From: Bacillus amyloliquefaciens DSM 7 = ATCC 23350
Lineage (GTDB): Bacteria; Bacillota; Bacilli; Bacillales; Bacillaceae
NCBI RefSeq assembly: GCF_000196735.1
Contig: NC_014551.1
Coordinates: forward strand, 3,343,001-3,407,000
DNA: 64,000 nt
Direction: 5' to 3'
Shown here piece after piece: positions 1 to 9,282 of this stretch. The position numbers were made by a program, and so were the translations under genes. Position 1 is the stretch's first letter; the number at the start of each line of letters is the position of its first letter. The notes beneath the pieces were generated by a model. The model was given only the letters and a program-made list of their open reading frames with translations, was not told the DNA's origin and made no database searches.

Positions 1-594
1 GCCGGCAATGCCCCGCTTCCTTTTTTCCGATTCTGTGTCCGCACGCCCGCCGGCAAATAAATCGAGATCAATGCCGTTCGGCAAAAGATGCACATCTTTT
101 TCTTTACCGAATAAGAAACGTCCCGCCTCTTCCCCGCAGGCGCACAGCGCGGTGGCGTTTGCCGTGATCATCCGTCTGAATACAAATAGCTGCATCCCGG
201 CAAGCCGCGACGACCGCCCCCGCCACGACGTGCTGTGAGAATGGCAGATCCTCACCGGGACACCGGCTAAACGCGCAGCCAGCGCGATAAATCCCGATTG
301 AAAATCGGTATGGGCGTGCACGGCGGCAAACGGGCCTTTTTCCTGAATCACCCGTTTGACCTGTTTCACAAATGTTATCGGATTTGTGCTGCCGATGCTC
401 GGCACATAAAAAAGCCGTCCGCCGAGAGTAAGAATTTCCTCATCATAAGCGCACGGATCGTTCCTATGGGTTAAAAAATCAAACTGCACCTTCGTTCTGT
501 CCATCTTCCGGTACAAATTCATCATCATCGTTTCTGCGCCGCCTCTGTTCATCCCGCTGAAGATGTGCAGCACCCGCACAGGTGTGTCAGTCAT
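1..594 (-). CDS. epsF: EpsF, glycosyltransferase family 4 (partial, N-terminal 198 codons)
   Basis: The reading frame opens with ATG at 592-594 and stays open to the window edge, so only the N-terminal half of a roughly 380-residue protein is present. The start of the protein (VRVLHIFSGMNRGGAE) has the glycine-rich nucleotide-sugar-binding loop of GT-B, family 4 glycosyltransferases. It should add a sugar to the biofilm exopolysaccharide repeat unit at the cytoplasmic face of the membrane. The start overlaps the end of epsE by 8 bases, with its ribosome site inside epsE, so the two are translationally coupled. Identification rests on sequence resemblance to B. subtilis EpsF and on gene order; the donor and acceptor sugars cannot be read from sequence. 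Confidence 0.9.
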   Translation of the reverse strand, partial: MTDTPVRVLHIFSGMNRGGAETMMMNLYRKMDRTKVQFDFLTHRNDPCAYDEEILTLGGRLFYVPSIGSTNPITFVKQVKRVIQEKGPFAAVHAHTDFQSGFIALAARLAGVPVRICHSHSTSWRGRSSRLAGMQLFVFRRMITANATALCACGEEAGRFLFGKEKDVHLLPNGIDLDLFAGGRADTESEKRKRGIAG

Positions 595-1429
595 GTTCGG
601 CAAGCCCTTCTTTTTGGCGGATGTCCCTGTTTTTATGATAACGGTTCATGACCGCGGGCGGCGTAATGGCGCGGATGAGCGGCTTTGCGATATACACGTA
701 ATGGGAAAACGGCAGCTTCAGCCGTCTGCACGCCTGAAAAACGAGCACAGCATTATCAATGGAATACGTGAACGACCTCCGTTTAAACGCATCGCTGTCC
801 TCTCTCACTTTATACAGCGTTTCTTGGAGATTGTACCCTCTGAAGCCCTCTTCAAAAAAGCGCAGCCACAAATCGATATCCTCCATCCGCCGCGTCCGCC
901 TGACTGACCGGTAGCCGCCGAGCGCTTTGTACGCTTCGGCCCGCATCATAATGGTGCCGTGGCAGAACGGTGTGCCTTTCGCCATGATTTCCGGTTTCGG
1001 CACCGGCGGCAAAAGCCGGGCGCCCCTCACGCCGAATTCGTCAAATACGAGCATACCCGTGCCTACGACTTGATAGTGGGCGTGCTTGTTTAAGAAAGCG
1101 GCCTGTTTTTCCAGTCTCCTAGGGGCGGAGATATCGTCTCCGTCCTGTCTGGCGATATAATCCCCCGACGCGTATGTCAGACAGCGGTTCAAAGAAGCGG
1201 CAAGCCGTTGATTTGTCCTATTTTGAATCAGCGTAATCCGGTCGCTGTAATGATCCGCGTAACGGCGCGCAATCTGATACGTTCCGTCAGTTGACGCGTC
1301 ATCACACATAATCAGCTCCCAATTCTTATAAGATTGGCTCAGGATGGATTCAATACTCTCCGCCAATGTCTGTTCGCAATTATAAATTCCCATGATGACG
1401 GAAATTTTCGGTTGTGCTCCTGCATTCAT
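587..1429 (-). CDS. epsE: EpsE, family 2 glycosyltransferase / flagellar clutch
   Basis: A 280-residue GT-A fold glycosyltransferase. The N-terminus (ISVIMGIYNCEQTLAESI) and the following CDDASTDGT stretch are the family 2 nucleotide-binding core, and ARQDGDD carries the metal-binding DxD-type motif near residue 95. In B. subtilis EpsE has two roles: it helps build matrix polysaccharide, and it binds the flagellar rotor protein FliG to stop flagellar rotation when biofilm genes are on. The start ATG overlaps the epsD stop by 4 bases, consistent with one polycistronic mRNA. The clutch function is carried over from the B. subtilis orthologue and is not visible in the sequence itself. Confidence 0.92.
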   Translation of the reverse strand: MNAGAQPKISVIMGIYNCEQTLAESIESILSQSYKNWELIMCDDASTDGTYQIARRYADHYSDRITLIQNRTNQRLAASLNRCLTYASGDYIARQDGDDISAPRRLEKQAAFLNKHAHYQVVGTGMLVFDEFGVRGARLLPPVPKPEIMAKGTPFCHGTIMMRAEAYKALGGYRSVRRTRRMEDIDLWLRFFEEGFRGYNLQETLYKVREDSDAFKRRSFTYSIDNAVLVFQACRRLKLPFSHYVYIAKPLIRAITPPAVMNRYHKNRDIRQKEGLAEHD

Positions 1430-2565
1430 ACGCTTTTCTCCTTTTTATCCATATAACCGGCGTAAATATGCTCCATTTCCTTTACCGTGCGTGTTTCTGA
1501 AAAGCATTCCGCCGTACGGCGCCCTTTTTGCCCCATTGCTTTTCGCAGGCCGGGGGAGCGGTACAGCTTTCCAATCCGATCGGCAAACGCCGCGCTGTCT
1601 CCGGCCGGCACGAGAAAACCGTTCACGCCGTCTTCGATGATCTCACGGTGCCCCCTGTTATCTGCGGCAACGGCGGGCTTTTCGGCAGCCATTCCCTCAA
1701 GGACATTCATGCCGAGCCCTTCCCGGATACTTGAGGCGACAGACAGATCAGCAAGCTGAATGAGTTCATGAATGTCCCGGCAAAAACCGTAAAACCGCAC
1801 AATATCGGATACACCGAGTGATTCAGCCTTTTTTCTGTACGACTCTTCCATCGCGCCTTCTCCCGCAAATACAAGCTTCAGCTCAGGGATGCTGTTCTTC
1901 AGCAATGCCGCAGCCTCAATGAGGATACCCTGGTTTTTATTGCTGTTTAATTCAGCTGGATAAACGAGGATAAATTCTCCGGCGGTGAAGCCGTGTTTTT
2001 CTCTCAGACGTTCACTCTCTGCCCGGCTTACAGGCCGAAACCTGTCCGTATCAACGCCGATGCCGTGTATTTTTTTCGCGTCGCAATCGGTTTTTTTCAT
2101 TTGCTTGGCCCGTTCGTAATCCTCTTCATTAATGGTAATCAGGCAATCCGTATAAGAAGAAAGAAATTTTTCGATCGGGTAATAAAGAAGCCAATTTTTC
2201 AGAGGCGCTCCCTCACAGAAGTGAAAACCATGCGCGGTGTAGAGCACCTTTGTCCCTTTTTGGCGTGCTTGTCTCGCGGCAAGGCGGGCGAGCACGCCGC
2301 CGACCGGCGTATGGCAGTGAATCATGTCATAGCCGTTATCCTGAATGAGCCGTTTCAGCCGTCTGTAAACAGAAAGGTTTTCGGGATGAAACGGTGAGCG
2401 CCGGATCGGAACGGAAAACTTTTCATTCACGAACGGCAGATTCATATCACCGCCTGCCGCGACGTGCACCTCCCAGCCCATATCCTGAAACCATTGAAAA
2501 TACGGAAGATGAAAGGCTTTAAAATGATAATCGACAGTGGCGCAGAATAATACTTTTTTCGTCAT
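1426..2565 (-). CDS. epsD: EpsD, family 4 glycosyltransferase
   Basis: A 379-residue GT-B enzyme. The N-terminal acceptor domain starts MTKKVLFCATVDYHFKAFHL. The C-terminal donor domain shows the family 4 signature EGLGMNVLEGMAAEKPAV followed by the HREII segment, with the E-x7-E pattern typical of retaining glycosyltransferases. It acts in the cytoplasm on the lipid-linked exopolysaccharide intermediate. It lies 15 bases downstream of epsC and overlaps epsE by 4 bases. The specific sugar is unknown. It belongs to the SinR-repressed eps operon whose promoter lies upstream of epsA. Confidence 0.92.
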   Translation of the reverse strand: MTKKVLFCATVDYHFKAFHLPYFQWFQDMGWEVHVAAGGDMNLPFVNEKFSVPIRRSPFHPENLSVYRRLKRLIQDNGYDMIHCHTPVGGVLARLAARQARQKGTKVLYTAHGFHFCEGAPLKNWLLYYPIEKFLSSYTDCLITINEEDYERAKQMKKTDCDAKKIHGIGVDTDRFRPVSRAESERLREKHGFTAGEFILVYPAELNSNKNQGILIEAAALLKNSIPELKLVFAGEGAMEESYRKKAESLGVSDIVRFYGFCRDIHELIQLADLSVASSIREGLGMNVLEGMAAEKPAVAADNRGHREIIEDGVNGFLVPAGDSAAFADRIGKLYRSPGLRKAMGQKGRRTAECFSETRTVKEMEHIYAGYMDKKEKSV

Positions 2566-2580
2566 CTTTCTGACCTCCCA

Positions 2581-4398
2581 TCACACGCCCGCGGCCGCTT
2601 CTTCATGTACTGATTCGATTGCCTCAAACAGCCGTTTTCTCAGCTCTTCCTCAGGCAGACGGCTGAATTCTTCCATAAAGCGGATAAGCACGGCCCAATC
2701 CCCGTCTACCGCTTTTCCGATATGGATTTTCGGAAAAATCTGTTCCGTATGTACTTCATTATGATTCAGCAGTTCTTCATACATCTTTTCTCCCGGCCGG
2801 ATGCCGGAGAATTCAATAGGAATCTGTTCTGTCGTATAGCCTGATAAATGAATCAGGTTTTTTGCCAGATCGACGATTTTGACGGGTTCTCCCATATCCA
2901 GAACGAAAATCTGCCGCCCTTTTGCAAGCGCCCCCGCCTGAATGACGAGTCTTGACGCTTCGGGGATCGTCATAAAATATCTTGTCATCGCCGGATGCGT
3001 GACGGTGACGGGTCCGCCTTTTGCAATCTGCTTTTTGAAAATCGGAATGACGCTGCCCCGGCTTCCGAGCACATTTCCGAAACGGACGGCGGCGAATTTG
3101 GTGCGGCTGATTTTTCCGAGGTTCATGATGACCATTTCCGCAAACCGCTTCGTCGCCCCCATAACATTGGCCGGATTGACCGCTTTATCAGAAGAAATCA
3201 GCACGAACGTTTCCGTTCCGCACATATCGGCGGCCTCGGCGACATTTTTTGTGCCGAGGATGTTGTTTTTGACAGCTTCCTCCGGGTTATGTTCCATTAA
3301 CGGCACATGTTTATGGGCAGCCGCATGATAGACGACGTGCGGCTCGTATTTTTTCATCAAGGTAAAGATTTTATCTCTATCCTGAATATCGGCGATCTCC
3401 GCGTGAAAAAGCACCTCTTTCCCAAAGCGTGCTGACAGTTCGCCATGCACGGAATAAATGCTGTTTTCCCCGTGGCCGAGAAGGACGATTTCACGCGGAC
3501 GAAACGAGCTGATCTGGCGGCAGATCTCAGAACCGATAGAGCCGCCGGCACCCGTGACCAGAATCGTTTTTCCCTTTATGCTGTCAGAAATTTTGCTCGT
3601 ATCCAGAGTGACCGGTTTTCTGCCGAGCAAATCTTCGGCGTTTACATCTCTGATGTGTCCGGCAGCCTGCGTTCCGAGCAGGATCTCATCAAATTGCGGC
3701 ATGATTTTAATATGGGCGCCCGTCTGCACACATTCTTTGTATAAAGTCTGAAGCTCATGGGTTCGCAGAGACGGAATGGCGATGATGATATGGTGAATTC
3801 TCAGCCTCTGCACCGCCGGCAAAATGCTTTCTTTTCCGCCGATGACGGGCAGCCCCATAATCTCGAGCTTATGCTTCGTCTGGTCATCATCAATAAAAGC
3901 CACAGGCATGATTCCGAGATCGTTTTTCTGCGTAAGCTGACGGGCGAGCAGCGTCCCCCCCGCGCCAGCGCCGATAATCAGCGCCCGTGAAGAGTCATTT
4001 TGCTTCTTGCCGATCGTTTCTTTCAGCACGCGCGAAATCATCCGGCTGCCTCCGATAAACAATAGCTGAACCATCCAGCTGACGGCTAAAAGCCGGAACA
4101 AAATCGTGTGGAACACCCCATATTGAACGGCGGCCGTCACCGCTGCGGACAGAGTGATCCCCTTCAGCAGGGCAAGCAGCTCCCCTATTCCCGTATACGT
4201 CCATACCTGCTTATACTGGTGAAACATAAAAGCGCATACATGGTGGCTGATCAGCATGCTCACCGCGGTCAGCAGGAGCGCTCCGGAGTCATAAAAGTGA
4301 TAAGAATCCTCAAAAAATTGATATCCTATAACAACGGAAAGTAAAACGAGATACGTATCCAATGCAAAAATCATTGAAAGTCTTCTCCGGTAAGTCAA
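2581..4398 (-). CDS. epsC: EpsC, membrane UDP-sugar 4,6-dehydratase/epimerase
   Basis: A 605-residue FlaA1/CapD-type protein. The N-terminal third has four to five hydrophobic helices (to about residue 115). A Rossmann domain follows (RALIIGAGAGG), then the catalytic extended-SDR domain with VTGAGGSIGSEICRQ near residue 285 and the SSDKAVNPANVMGATKR active-site block. Such enzymes convert UDP-GlcNAc to a 4-keto-6-deoxy sugar for polysaccharide precursors. The start is TTG, preceded by a strong GAGGAGGGG site. Unlike its neighbours it does not overlap the upstream gene: a 222-base gap to epsB holds the EAR RNA. The exact product is inferred from family. Confidence 0.92.
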   Translation of the reverse strand: MTYRRRLSMIFALDTYLVLLSVVIGYQFFEDSYHFYDSGALLLTAVSMLISHHVCAFMFHQYKQVWTYTGIGELLALLKGITLSAAVTAAVQYGVFHTILFRLLAVSWMVQLLFIGGSRMISRVLKETIGKKQNDSSRALIIGAGAGGTLLARQLTQKNDLGIMPVAFIDDDQTKHKLEIMGLPVIGGKESILPAVQRLRIHHIIIAIPSLRTHELQTLYKECVQTGAHIKIMPQFDEILLGTQAAGHIRDVNAEDLLGRKPVTLDTSKISDSIKGKTILVTGAGGSIGSEICRQISSFRPREIVLLGHGENSIYSVHGELSARFGKEVLFHAEIADIQDRDKIFTLMKKYEPHVVYHAAAHKHVPLMEHNPEEAVKNNILGTKNVAEAADMCGTETFVLISSDKAVNPANVMGATKRFAEMVIMNLGKISRTKFAAVRFGNVLGSRGSVIPIFKKQIAKGGPVTVTHPAMTRYFMTIPEASRLVIQAGALAKGRQIFVLDMGEPVKIVDLAKNLIHLSGYTTEQIPIEFSGIRPGEKMYEELLNHNEVHTEQIFPKIHIGKAVDGDWAVLIRFMEEFSRLPEEELRKRLFEAIESVHEEAAAGV

Positions 4399-4424
4399 TC
4401 TTTCCCCTCCTCATTTATCGGTTT

Positions 4425-4612
4425 AGCTGATACGGTTTTCGCAAAAAAACAGGCATAACAGCTAAGCCGATAAAAACGCGGCATTTTAAGATAAATTGGG
4501 CATTTAACCCGTCCTCACACCCCGCCACCGACGACCAGCATCTAAGGCAGCGAAAATCGCTGCCCACAGCAGAGCCGAGTGCCTCCGTTGATAAAGGTAA
4601 GGAGACATCACC
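4425..4612 (-). ncRNA. EAR element (eps-associated RNA, processive antitermination)
   Basis: The 222-base non-coding gap between epsB and epsC lies exactly where the EAR RNA of B. subtilis is described. It is rich in potential stems, including a near-perfect hairpin GGCAGCGATTTTCGCTGCC at about 4547-4565 on the minus strand. EAR is known to let RNA polymerase read through terminators inside the long eps operon. Assignment is by position and visible structure; the covariance model was not run and the boundaries are approximate. Confidence 0.75.
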
Positions 4613-4620
4613 TTCACCGC

Positions 4621-5310
4621 TCAATACGAGTAGTGTTCTGTTTTTTTGATTTTCTTTTTATTCAAAAGCGCGCCCAAAAGCTTCGCCTTCGACTGCTGAA
4701 GCGCGTCTTTCGCCTTTTGGACGGTATCCATTTTTGTTTTTCCGCTCAAAACGACGAGAACGCTTCCATCCGTCTGGTTCGCTAAAACCTGTCCGTCCGC
4801 CACCGCCAAAAGCGGAGGTGAATCGAAAATGACCAGACTGTATCGGCTGTACATCTCCTGAATCAGCTCTCCCATCGCTTTAGAGGACAAAAGCTCAGCC
4901 GGATTCGGCGGCGTCGGACCGCTCGTTAAGACATAAAGATTATCTATCAGTGTTTTTTGCACCGTTTCGCCGAGGGAAGCGTTTCCGACTAACACATTCG
5001 TAAGGCCTTGTACATTTTCAAGCTGATAGGTCTCATGTATCGTCGGTTTTCGTAAATCCGCATCGACGAGCAGCACCTTTTTTTCCTGCTGCGCAAATAC
5101 CGCGGCAAGGTTGGCGGCGCTGAATGATTTTCCTTCTCCCGGAACGGAAGAAGTGACGAGAATAGAGCGCAAATGGGTCTGTACAGAGGAAAACTCAATA
5201 TTTGTCCGAATGGTGCGGTATTGTTCAGCTACCAATGATTTGTGGTGTAAAACGGATATTTGAGCCAATCCCCGTCTTGACTTCTTTTTTCTGAATCCCA
5301 AATGCCTCAC
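4621..5310 (-). CDS. epsB: EpsB, bacterial tyrosine kinase
   Basis: A 229-residue BY-kinase catalytic subunit. Walker A is [16 protein letters not shown] (about residue 55), Walker A' is [12 protein letters not shown], Walker B is [15 protein letters not shown], and a C-terminal tyrosine tail ends EHYSY. It autophosphorylates on the tail tyrosines and works with the membrane modulator EpsA to control polymer synthesis; in B. subtilis the pair also phosphorylates EpsE. The GTG start overlaps the epsA stop by 4 bases, typical of Gram-positive kinase/modulator pairs that are split from one ancestral protein. Confidence 0.93.
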   Translation of the reverse strand: MRHLGFRKKKSRRGLAQISVLHHKSLVAEQYRTIRTNIEFSSVQTHLRSILVTSSVPGEGKSFSAANLAAVFAQQEKKVLLVDADLRKPTIHETYQLENVQGLTNVLVGNASLGETVQKTLIDNLYVLTSGPTPPNPAELLSSKAMGELIQEMYSRYSLVIFDSPPLLAVADGQVLANQTDGSVLVVLSGKTKMDTVQKAKDALQQSKAKLLGALLNKKKIKKTEHYSY

Positions 5311-6014
5311 TCCCCGAAATGTTTTTCATCAGACCGTGTCTTCTGATTTTTGATATCATACACAACCCCTAAAACAGGCAAGTCTGTTTTTTCGCTGAGC
5401 TGCCGCTCGCTTTTAACGGTTTCATCAAGAAAGTGGAGAAAAAACGCAAGCGTCACACCGGCCATAAGGGCCGCACCGAATGCCATCATGATATTCCGGA
5501 TGCGCGAAGGCTTGACCATCGGGCTTTCCGATGCTTTTGCCTCAGACAAAACGATGACGCCTTTTATATTCATCCTGTCGCGGACTTCTTTTTTAAATGT
5601 TTTCATCAGCGTGTTCGCTATTGCGGCGGCCTGTTTCGGATTCTCATCCTGCACCGCTGCGGTGATGATTTCTGAATCGGTTTCGCTGCTTGTCGTGATC
5701 TTTGCTTTCAAAGCGGATGCCGTCTCGGAAAGATGGAGCTTCCGCTTCACTTTCTCAATCACAACCGGGCTTTTCATTATCGTTTGAAACGTGTTGTTGT
5801 AATGGAGATTCAGCTGGATGTCGCTGAGATTTGATTTTTTTTCACCGCTTGTTTCATGAATGAGCACCTGGGTTGACGCCTGATAAACGGGCGAAATCAC
5901 TCGAAATTGGATGTATCCCGTCACCAGCGTCACTACTGCTGTCATGATAAAAATCAGTAAAAATCTGCGCTTAATAATGTCAAATAATTCTTTAAAACTC
6001 ATATTCTCATTCAT
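5307..6014 (-). CDS. epsA: EpsA, Wzz-type modulator of EpsB kinase
   Basis: First gene of the eps operon, 235 residues. It has two transmembrane helices (about residues 17-36 and 175-195) flanking an extracytoplasmic Wzz domain, and a short cytoplasmic C-terminus that activates EpsB. It is a chain-length/co-polymerase type protein and an oligosaccharide sensor in B. subtilis. It starts at ATG with an AGGATGAGG site upstream. Its promoter region is shared with divergent slrR and carries SinR-type motifs. Confidence 0.93.
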   Translation of the reverse strand: MNENMSFKELFDIIKRRFLLIFIMTAVVTLVTGYIQFRVISPVYQASTQVLIHETSGEKKSNLSDIQLNLHYNNTFQTIMKSPVVIEKVKRKLHLSETASALKAKITTSSETDSEIITAAVQDENPKQAAAIANTLMKTFKKEVRDRMNIKGVIVLSEAKASESPMVKPSRIRNIMMAFGAALMAGVTLAFFLHFLDETVKSERQLSEKTDLPVLGVVYDIKNQKTRSDEKHFGE

Positions 6015-6124
6015 GTAATATACAGCCTCATCCTTGATGCATCAGGCTTAAACGCCCCCTTCTGTTAATGATTGGATTATAAAAGAAAAGCTCGAAATTT
6101 GAAAATTTCAAATTAAGCCATTTA

Positions 6125-6202
6125 GTTCTTTTTAGAGAACGTTATCATGATTTTCCTCTTATTTACTGCACTTACCTTATAATTTTAAATTTTATAAAGA
6201 AC
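6125..6202. promoter_or_regulatory. SinR-type operator cluster between epsA and slrR
   Basis: Within the 245-base divergent intergenic region are copies of the SinR heptamer GTTCTYT. One is GTTCTTT at 6125-6131, facing the inverted copy AGAGAAC at 6134-6140 (together GTTCTTTTTAGAGAAC), and a further inverted copy AAAGAAC lies at 6196-6202. SinR represses both epsA and slrR in B. subtilis, and SlrR titrates SinR, so this site would be the core of the motility/biofilm switch. The motif match is seen; binding is inferred. Confidence 0.8.
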
Positions 6203-6259
6203 AAAAAATTTCTTATAATGAACAAAAAAATGCCAGTATACAGGGGAGAATTCAGCATA

Positions 6260-6715
6260 ATGATTGGAAGAATAATACGTTTATACCGCAGAAGAAAAGG
6301 CTACTCAATTAATCAGCTAGCAGTCGAAGCAGGTGTCTCTAAATCTTATTTAAGCAAGATAGAACGGGGGGTTCATTCAAATCCGTCTATTCAATTTCTA
6401 AAAAAAGTGTCCGCCACCCTGCAGGTCGATCTGACGGAGCTTTTTGATGCCGAGACGATGCTGCATCACATGGGAGACACGGAAGATGAGTGGCGCATCC
6501 ATCTTGTGCAGGCCGTGCAGTCAGGCATGCCGAAAGAAGAACTGTTCACCTTTACGAACAAACTGACTGAAAAACGGCCGGAGCCCGCACCCTACCGCAA
6601 CAGAAAACTGACTGAATCCAATATTGAGGAGTGGAAAGCGCTGATGCAGGAAGCGAAAGAACTCGGCTTGTCCGTTCAGGAAGTCAGATCATTTTTAGAA
6701 CGGAAGCGTTACTAA
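6260..6715 (+). CDS. slrR: SlrR, SinR-antagonist biofilm regulator
   Basis: A 151-residue DNA-binding protein. An XRE helix-turn-helix covers residues 4-60 (IRLYRRRKGYSINQLAVEAG, then SKSYLSKIERGVHSNPS). The C-terminal SinI/SinR-type interaction helices run from about residue 115 (NIEEWKALMQEAKELGLSVQ). The start at 6260 is chosen because GGGGAGA sits 8-14 bases upstream and the product matches the B. subtilis protein length; an upstream in-frame ATG at 6218 has no ribosome site. SlrR forms a complex with SinR that represses motility and autolysin genes while freeing eps. Confidence 0.93.
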   Translation: MIGRIIRLYRRRKGYSINQLAVEAGVSKSYLSKIERGVHSNPSIQFLKKVSATLQVDLTELFDAETMLHHMGDTEDEWRIHLVQAVQSGMPKEELFTFTNKLTEKRPEPAPYRNRKLTESNIEEWKALMQEAKELGLSVQEVRSFLERKRY

Positions 6716-6795
6716 TCATATGCTGATGAAAGGGCTTTTATTTCCATCTTGTCATCATCTCCGTTTATAATGAAATGAAAAAGGGGGATGAAATA

Positions 6796-8244
6796 ATGAC
6801 AGAACTTACTGTTCAAACCCGCTGCGGCGCATTGAAGGGAACTGCCGGTCACGGTGTCCGCACATGGAAGAGCATACCGTATGCAAAGCCGCCCGTGGGA
6901 GAGCTGAGATTTAAAGCGCCGGAGCCGCCCGTACCTTGGGACGGCGTAAAAAATGCCGACTCGTTCGGGCCGGTTTGCCCGCAGCCGGCTGATTTGCTGT
7001 CGATGTCATTTTCCGGAGATGTACCGCCTCAATCTGAAGATTGCCTTTACCTCAATGTGTTCGCTCCCGATTCAGAGGGCGGGAAACGGCCTGTCATGGT
7101 ATGGATTCATGGCGGCGCATTTTTCCTAGGTGCCGGAAGCGAACCGACTTACGACGCATCTGCTCTTGCCGCTGACGGAGATGTCATTGTGGTGACACTT
7201 AATTACAGACTCGGGCCGTTCGGTTTTTTACATTTGTTTTCTATTGATGACACATATCCCGGCAATATCGGCATGCTCGATCAGATCGCCGCGCTGCGCT
7301 GGGTGAAGGACAATATCTCCGCATTCGGAGGAGACCCTGATAATGTCACGGTATTCGGTGAATCGGCTGGCGGCATGAGCATCGCCTCACTTATGGCCAT
7401 GCCTGACGCAAAAGGCCTGTTTCATAAAGCCATACTGGAAAGCGGCGCCTCTCAGACGATGACGGCGGACGTGGCAAAAGAGATCACAACAGCATTTATT
7501 CAAGAAGCCGGCACTGATCAATTGCAGGAGCTTTCCGTTAATGACATTCTCAAGACTGCGGATAAGTTGCGGAATACAATAGATCAAAGCATTTTTCATC
7601 TTTTGTTTCAGCCCGCCATCGATCCGGCCACATTGCCTGCGGAACCGGCCAAAGCCATAGCAGACGGGGCCGCGGAAGGCATACCAATGATCATTGGAAC
7701 CAATCGTGATGAAGCATATTTGTTTTTCACCCCTGATACAGACATTCATTCCGAGAAAAAACAGCAAGAATATTTGCTTTATCATCTCGGAGAGAACAGC
7801 GCCAAGCTAGCGGCAGATTTATATCCGCATTCTTTAACAGGACAAATTGATATGATGACGGATCTGAAATTCTGGCGGCCTGCCGTTGCCTTTGCACAAG
7901 AACAATCGCAATACGCGCCCGTCTGGATGTACCGCTTTGATTGGCATGGCGAAACACCGCCGTTTCATAAAGCGGTTCACGCTCTGGAATTGCCGTTTGT
8001 GTTCGGAAACTTTGATTCTTTGAAAAAGACGCTGAAGGAACCGCTCAGCGAAGATGTAAAACAGCTCTCCAAGCTGATTCAATCCGCATGGATCGCTTTT
8101 GCAAAAACCGGAAAACCGGACACTGATCAGCTCCATTGGCCTCAGTATGAAACAGGTTCGCGTGAGACCATCATTTTCAACACATCCGTCTCGACGGAAA
8201 GCGATCCCGATTCAGCCAAACGCCGCATTCTGTTTCAAGCATAA
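6796..8244 (+). CDS. pnbA: PnbA, para-nitrobenzyl carboxylesterase
   Basis: A 482-residue type-B carboxylesterase with the alpha/beta-hydrolase fold. The nucleophile elbow GESAGG places the catalytic serine at residue 190. The oxyanion-hole motif is HGGAFFLGAG, and EDCLYLN is the second family signature. It hydrolyses small esters in the cytoplasm; the physiological substrate is not known. The start follows AAAAAGGGGG with 8-base spacing, and the upstream in-frame ATG at 6775 lacks a site. It is monocistronic, ending in a strong hairpin terminator. Confidence 0.92.
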   Translation: MTELTVQTRCGALKGTAGHGVRTWKSIPYAKPPVGELRFKAPEPPVPWDGVKNADSFGPVCPQPADLLSMSFSGDVPPQSEDCLYLNVFAPDSEGGKRPVMVWIHGGAFFLGAGSEPTYDASALAADGDVIVVTLNYRLGPFGFLHLFSIDDTYPGNIGMLDQIAALRWVKDNISAFGGDPDNVTVFGESAGGMSIASLMAMPDAKGLFHKAILESGASQTMTADVAKEITTAFIQEAGTDQLQELSVNDILKTADKLRNTIDQSIFHLLFQPAIDPATLPAEPAKAIADGAAEGIPMIIGTNRDEAYLFFTPDTDIHSEKKQQEYLLYHLGENSAKLAADLYPHSLTGQIDMMTDLKFWRPAVAFAQEQSQYAPVWMYRFDWHGETPPFHKAVHALELPFVFGNFDSLKKTLKEPLSEDVKQLSKLIQSAWIAFAKTGKPDTDQLHWPQYETGSRETIIFNTSVSTESDPDSAKRRILFQA

Positions 8245-8280
8245 AAAAACCCCCAAGGGATCGGTTCCCTTGGGGTTTCG
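8245..8280. terminator. Rho-independent terminator after pnbA
   Basis: CCCCAAGGGA, a short loop and TCCCTTGGGG form a 10-bp stem flanked by an A run on the left and GTTTCGTTTT on the right. Confidence 0.85.
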
Positions 8281-8415
8281 TTTTCATCCCACTTCAGACA
8301 TCAGTCAGCTTCAACCTGGTCATTCGGTTTCGCAGAATACCCATTTCCATATTAATCCTTATATGTTATATTCTATTACAACTAATAATCTAACCATTCA
8401 TAAAGGAGTTTTTAT

Positions 8416-8616
8416 ATGGAGAAATCAAATATTATCGGCACAGCTGCCGTTATTATCGGAGCGCTTATGCTCTTAGTTTCTTATCTCTTCCTGCGCGGCA
8501 CTGATTTCTATGCCGTGAGGTGGATAGGGGCTGTGATCATGGTTGCAGGATTTTCATGCGGGCCGGCCCACACAATTTCAAAAAATAAAAACAAACATGA
8601 AAAAGAAACCCGGTAA
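8416..8616 (+). CDS. small two-helix membrane protein
   Basis: A 66-residue protein with two hydrophobic segments (about residues 6-27 and 35-52) and a charged C-terminal tail ending NKNKHEKETR. A good ribosome site (TAAAGGAG, 7 bases before the ATG) and a dedicated hairpin terminator overlapping its stop support it as a real gene. I do not recognise the family. It is flanked by pnbA and the convergent reductase-like gene, which gives no functional hint. Confidence 0.65.
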   Translation: MEKSNIIGTAAVIIGALMLLVSYLFLRGTDFYAVRWIGAVIMVAGFSCGPAHTISKNKNKHEKETR

Positions 8617-8634
8617 CCTTACTGGGTTTCTTTC
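8604..8634. terminator. terminator between convergent genes
   Basis: AAGAAACCCGGTAACCTTACTGGGTTTCTTT: stem GAAACCCGG/CTGGGTTTC with T-runs on both strands, shared by the small membrane protein and the convergent gene at 8647. Confidence 0.75.
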
Positions 8635-8646
8635 ATATATTTCATT

Positions 8647-9177
8647 CTATCTCACTTCATAACGCAATTCCGCAAATTGCTTGTAGCGCCGGACATCCGT
8701 AAGCTTCAATGCGGTCTCCGTCTCTCCCGGTCTGAATAACGGAATACCCCGGCCAAGCAGAACGGGAGCGACCTGAATGATAAACTCATCGACAAGCTCC
8801 TCTTTCAATATCGGCTGCAGCAGATCGCCCCCGCCGACAATCCAAATCCGCTTGCCATCTTGGCGTTTCAACGCTTGTATAAAATCGGCAGGTTCTTCAT
8901 GAATAAACCGCACATCTTCAGTACGCCCGGTCAATGTCCGTGAAAACACATAGCATTCTTTCCCCTTATATGGAAATTCATCAGGGAATAAAACCAATAT
9001 TTCCTCATATGTTTTTCTGCCCATGATGATCGTATCGACAGATTCATAGAAGTCTGCATAATCGGTGTCTTCTTCACCTTCAGTTCCGATCAGCCAATCC
9101 AAAGAATGATTTTCCCGCGCAAGATAGCCATCTGCGCTGACAGCTCCGTAAAAAACGAGCTTTCTTTGACCGCTCAT
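8647..9177 (-). CDS. RibD C-terminal / dihydrofolate reductase-like protein
   Basis: A 176-residue single-domain protein of the RibD C-terminal family. The start VFYGAVSADGYLARENHSLDWL matches the NADPH-binding reductase fold, with IIMGRKTYEEIL and RIWIVGGGDLLQPIL as the two nucleotide-contacting blocks. Members such as YwjB and YyaP resemble DHFR but their substrates are mostly unknown, and they are not the housekeeping DHFR. It is monocistronic, with a GGGGAGGGG-type site just upstream of the ATG. No regulatory partner is visible. Confidence 0.75.
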   Translation of the reverse strand: MSGQRKLVFYGAVSADGYLARENHSLDWLIGTEGEEDTDYADFYESVDTIIMGRKTYEEILVLFPDEFPYKGKECYVFSRTLTGRTEDVRFIHEEPADFIQALKRQDGKRIWIVGGGDLLQPILKEELVDEFIIQVAPVLLGRGIPLFRPGETETALKLTDVRRYKQFAELRYEVR

Positions 9178-9282
9178 GAAAACCCCTCCCCTTTTTACAA
9201 GTTCATATTGAGTTCATACAAACCTATTATACTGCAAGAAGCCGGATAAACCGGCAGTTAAAAAATTGAGGTGAGTATAAAT

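Noticed and set aside
8..238. Open frame on the plus strand over the first bases
   Set aside because: It is antisense to epsF, whose N-terminal protein sequence is clearly recognisable on the minus strand through this interval.
563..907. Plus-strand frame overlapping epsE
   Set aside because: No ribosome site and no recognisable protein; it shadows the epsE coding sequence.
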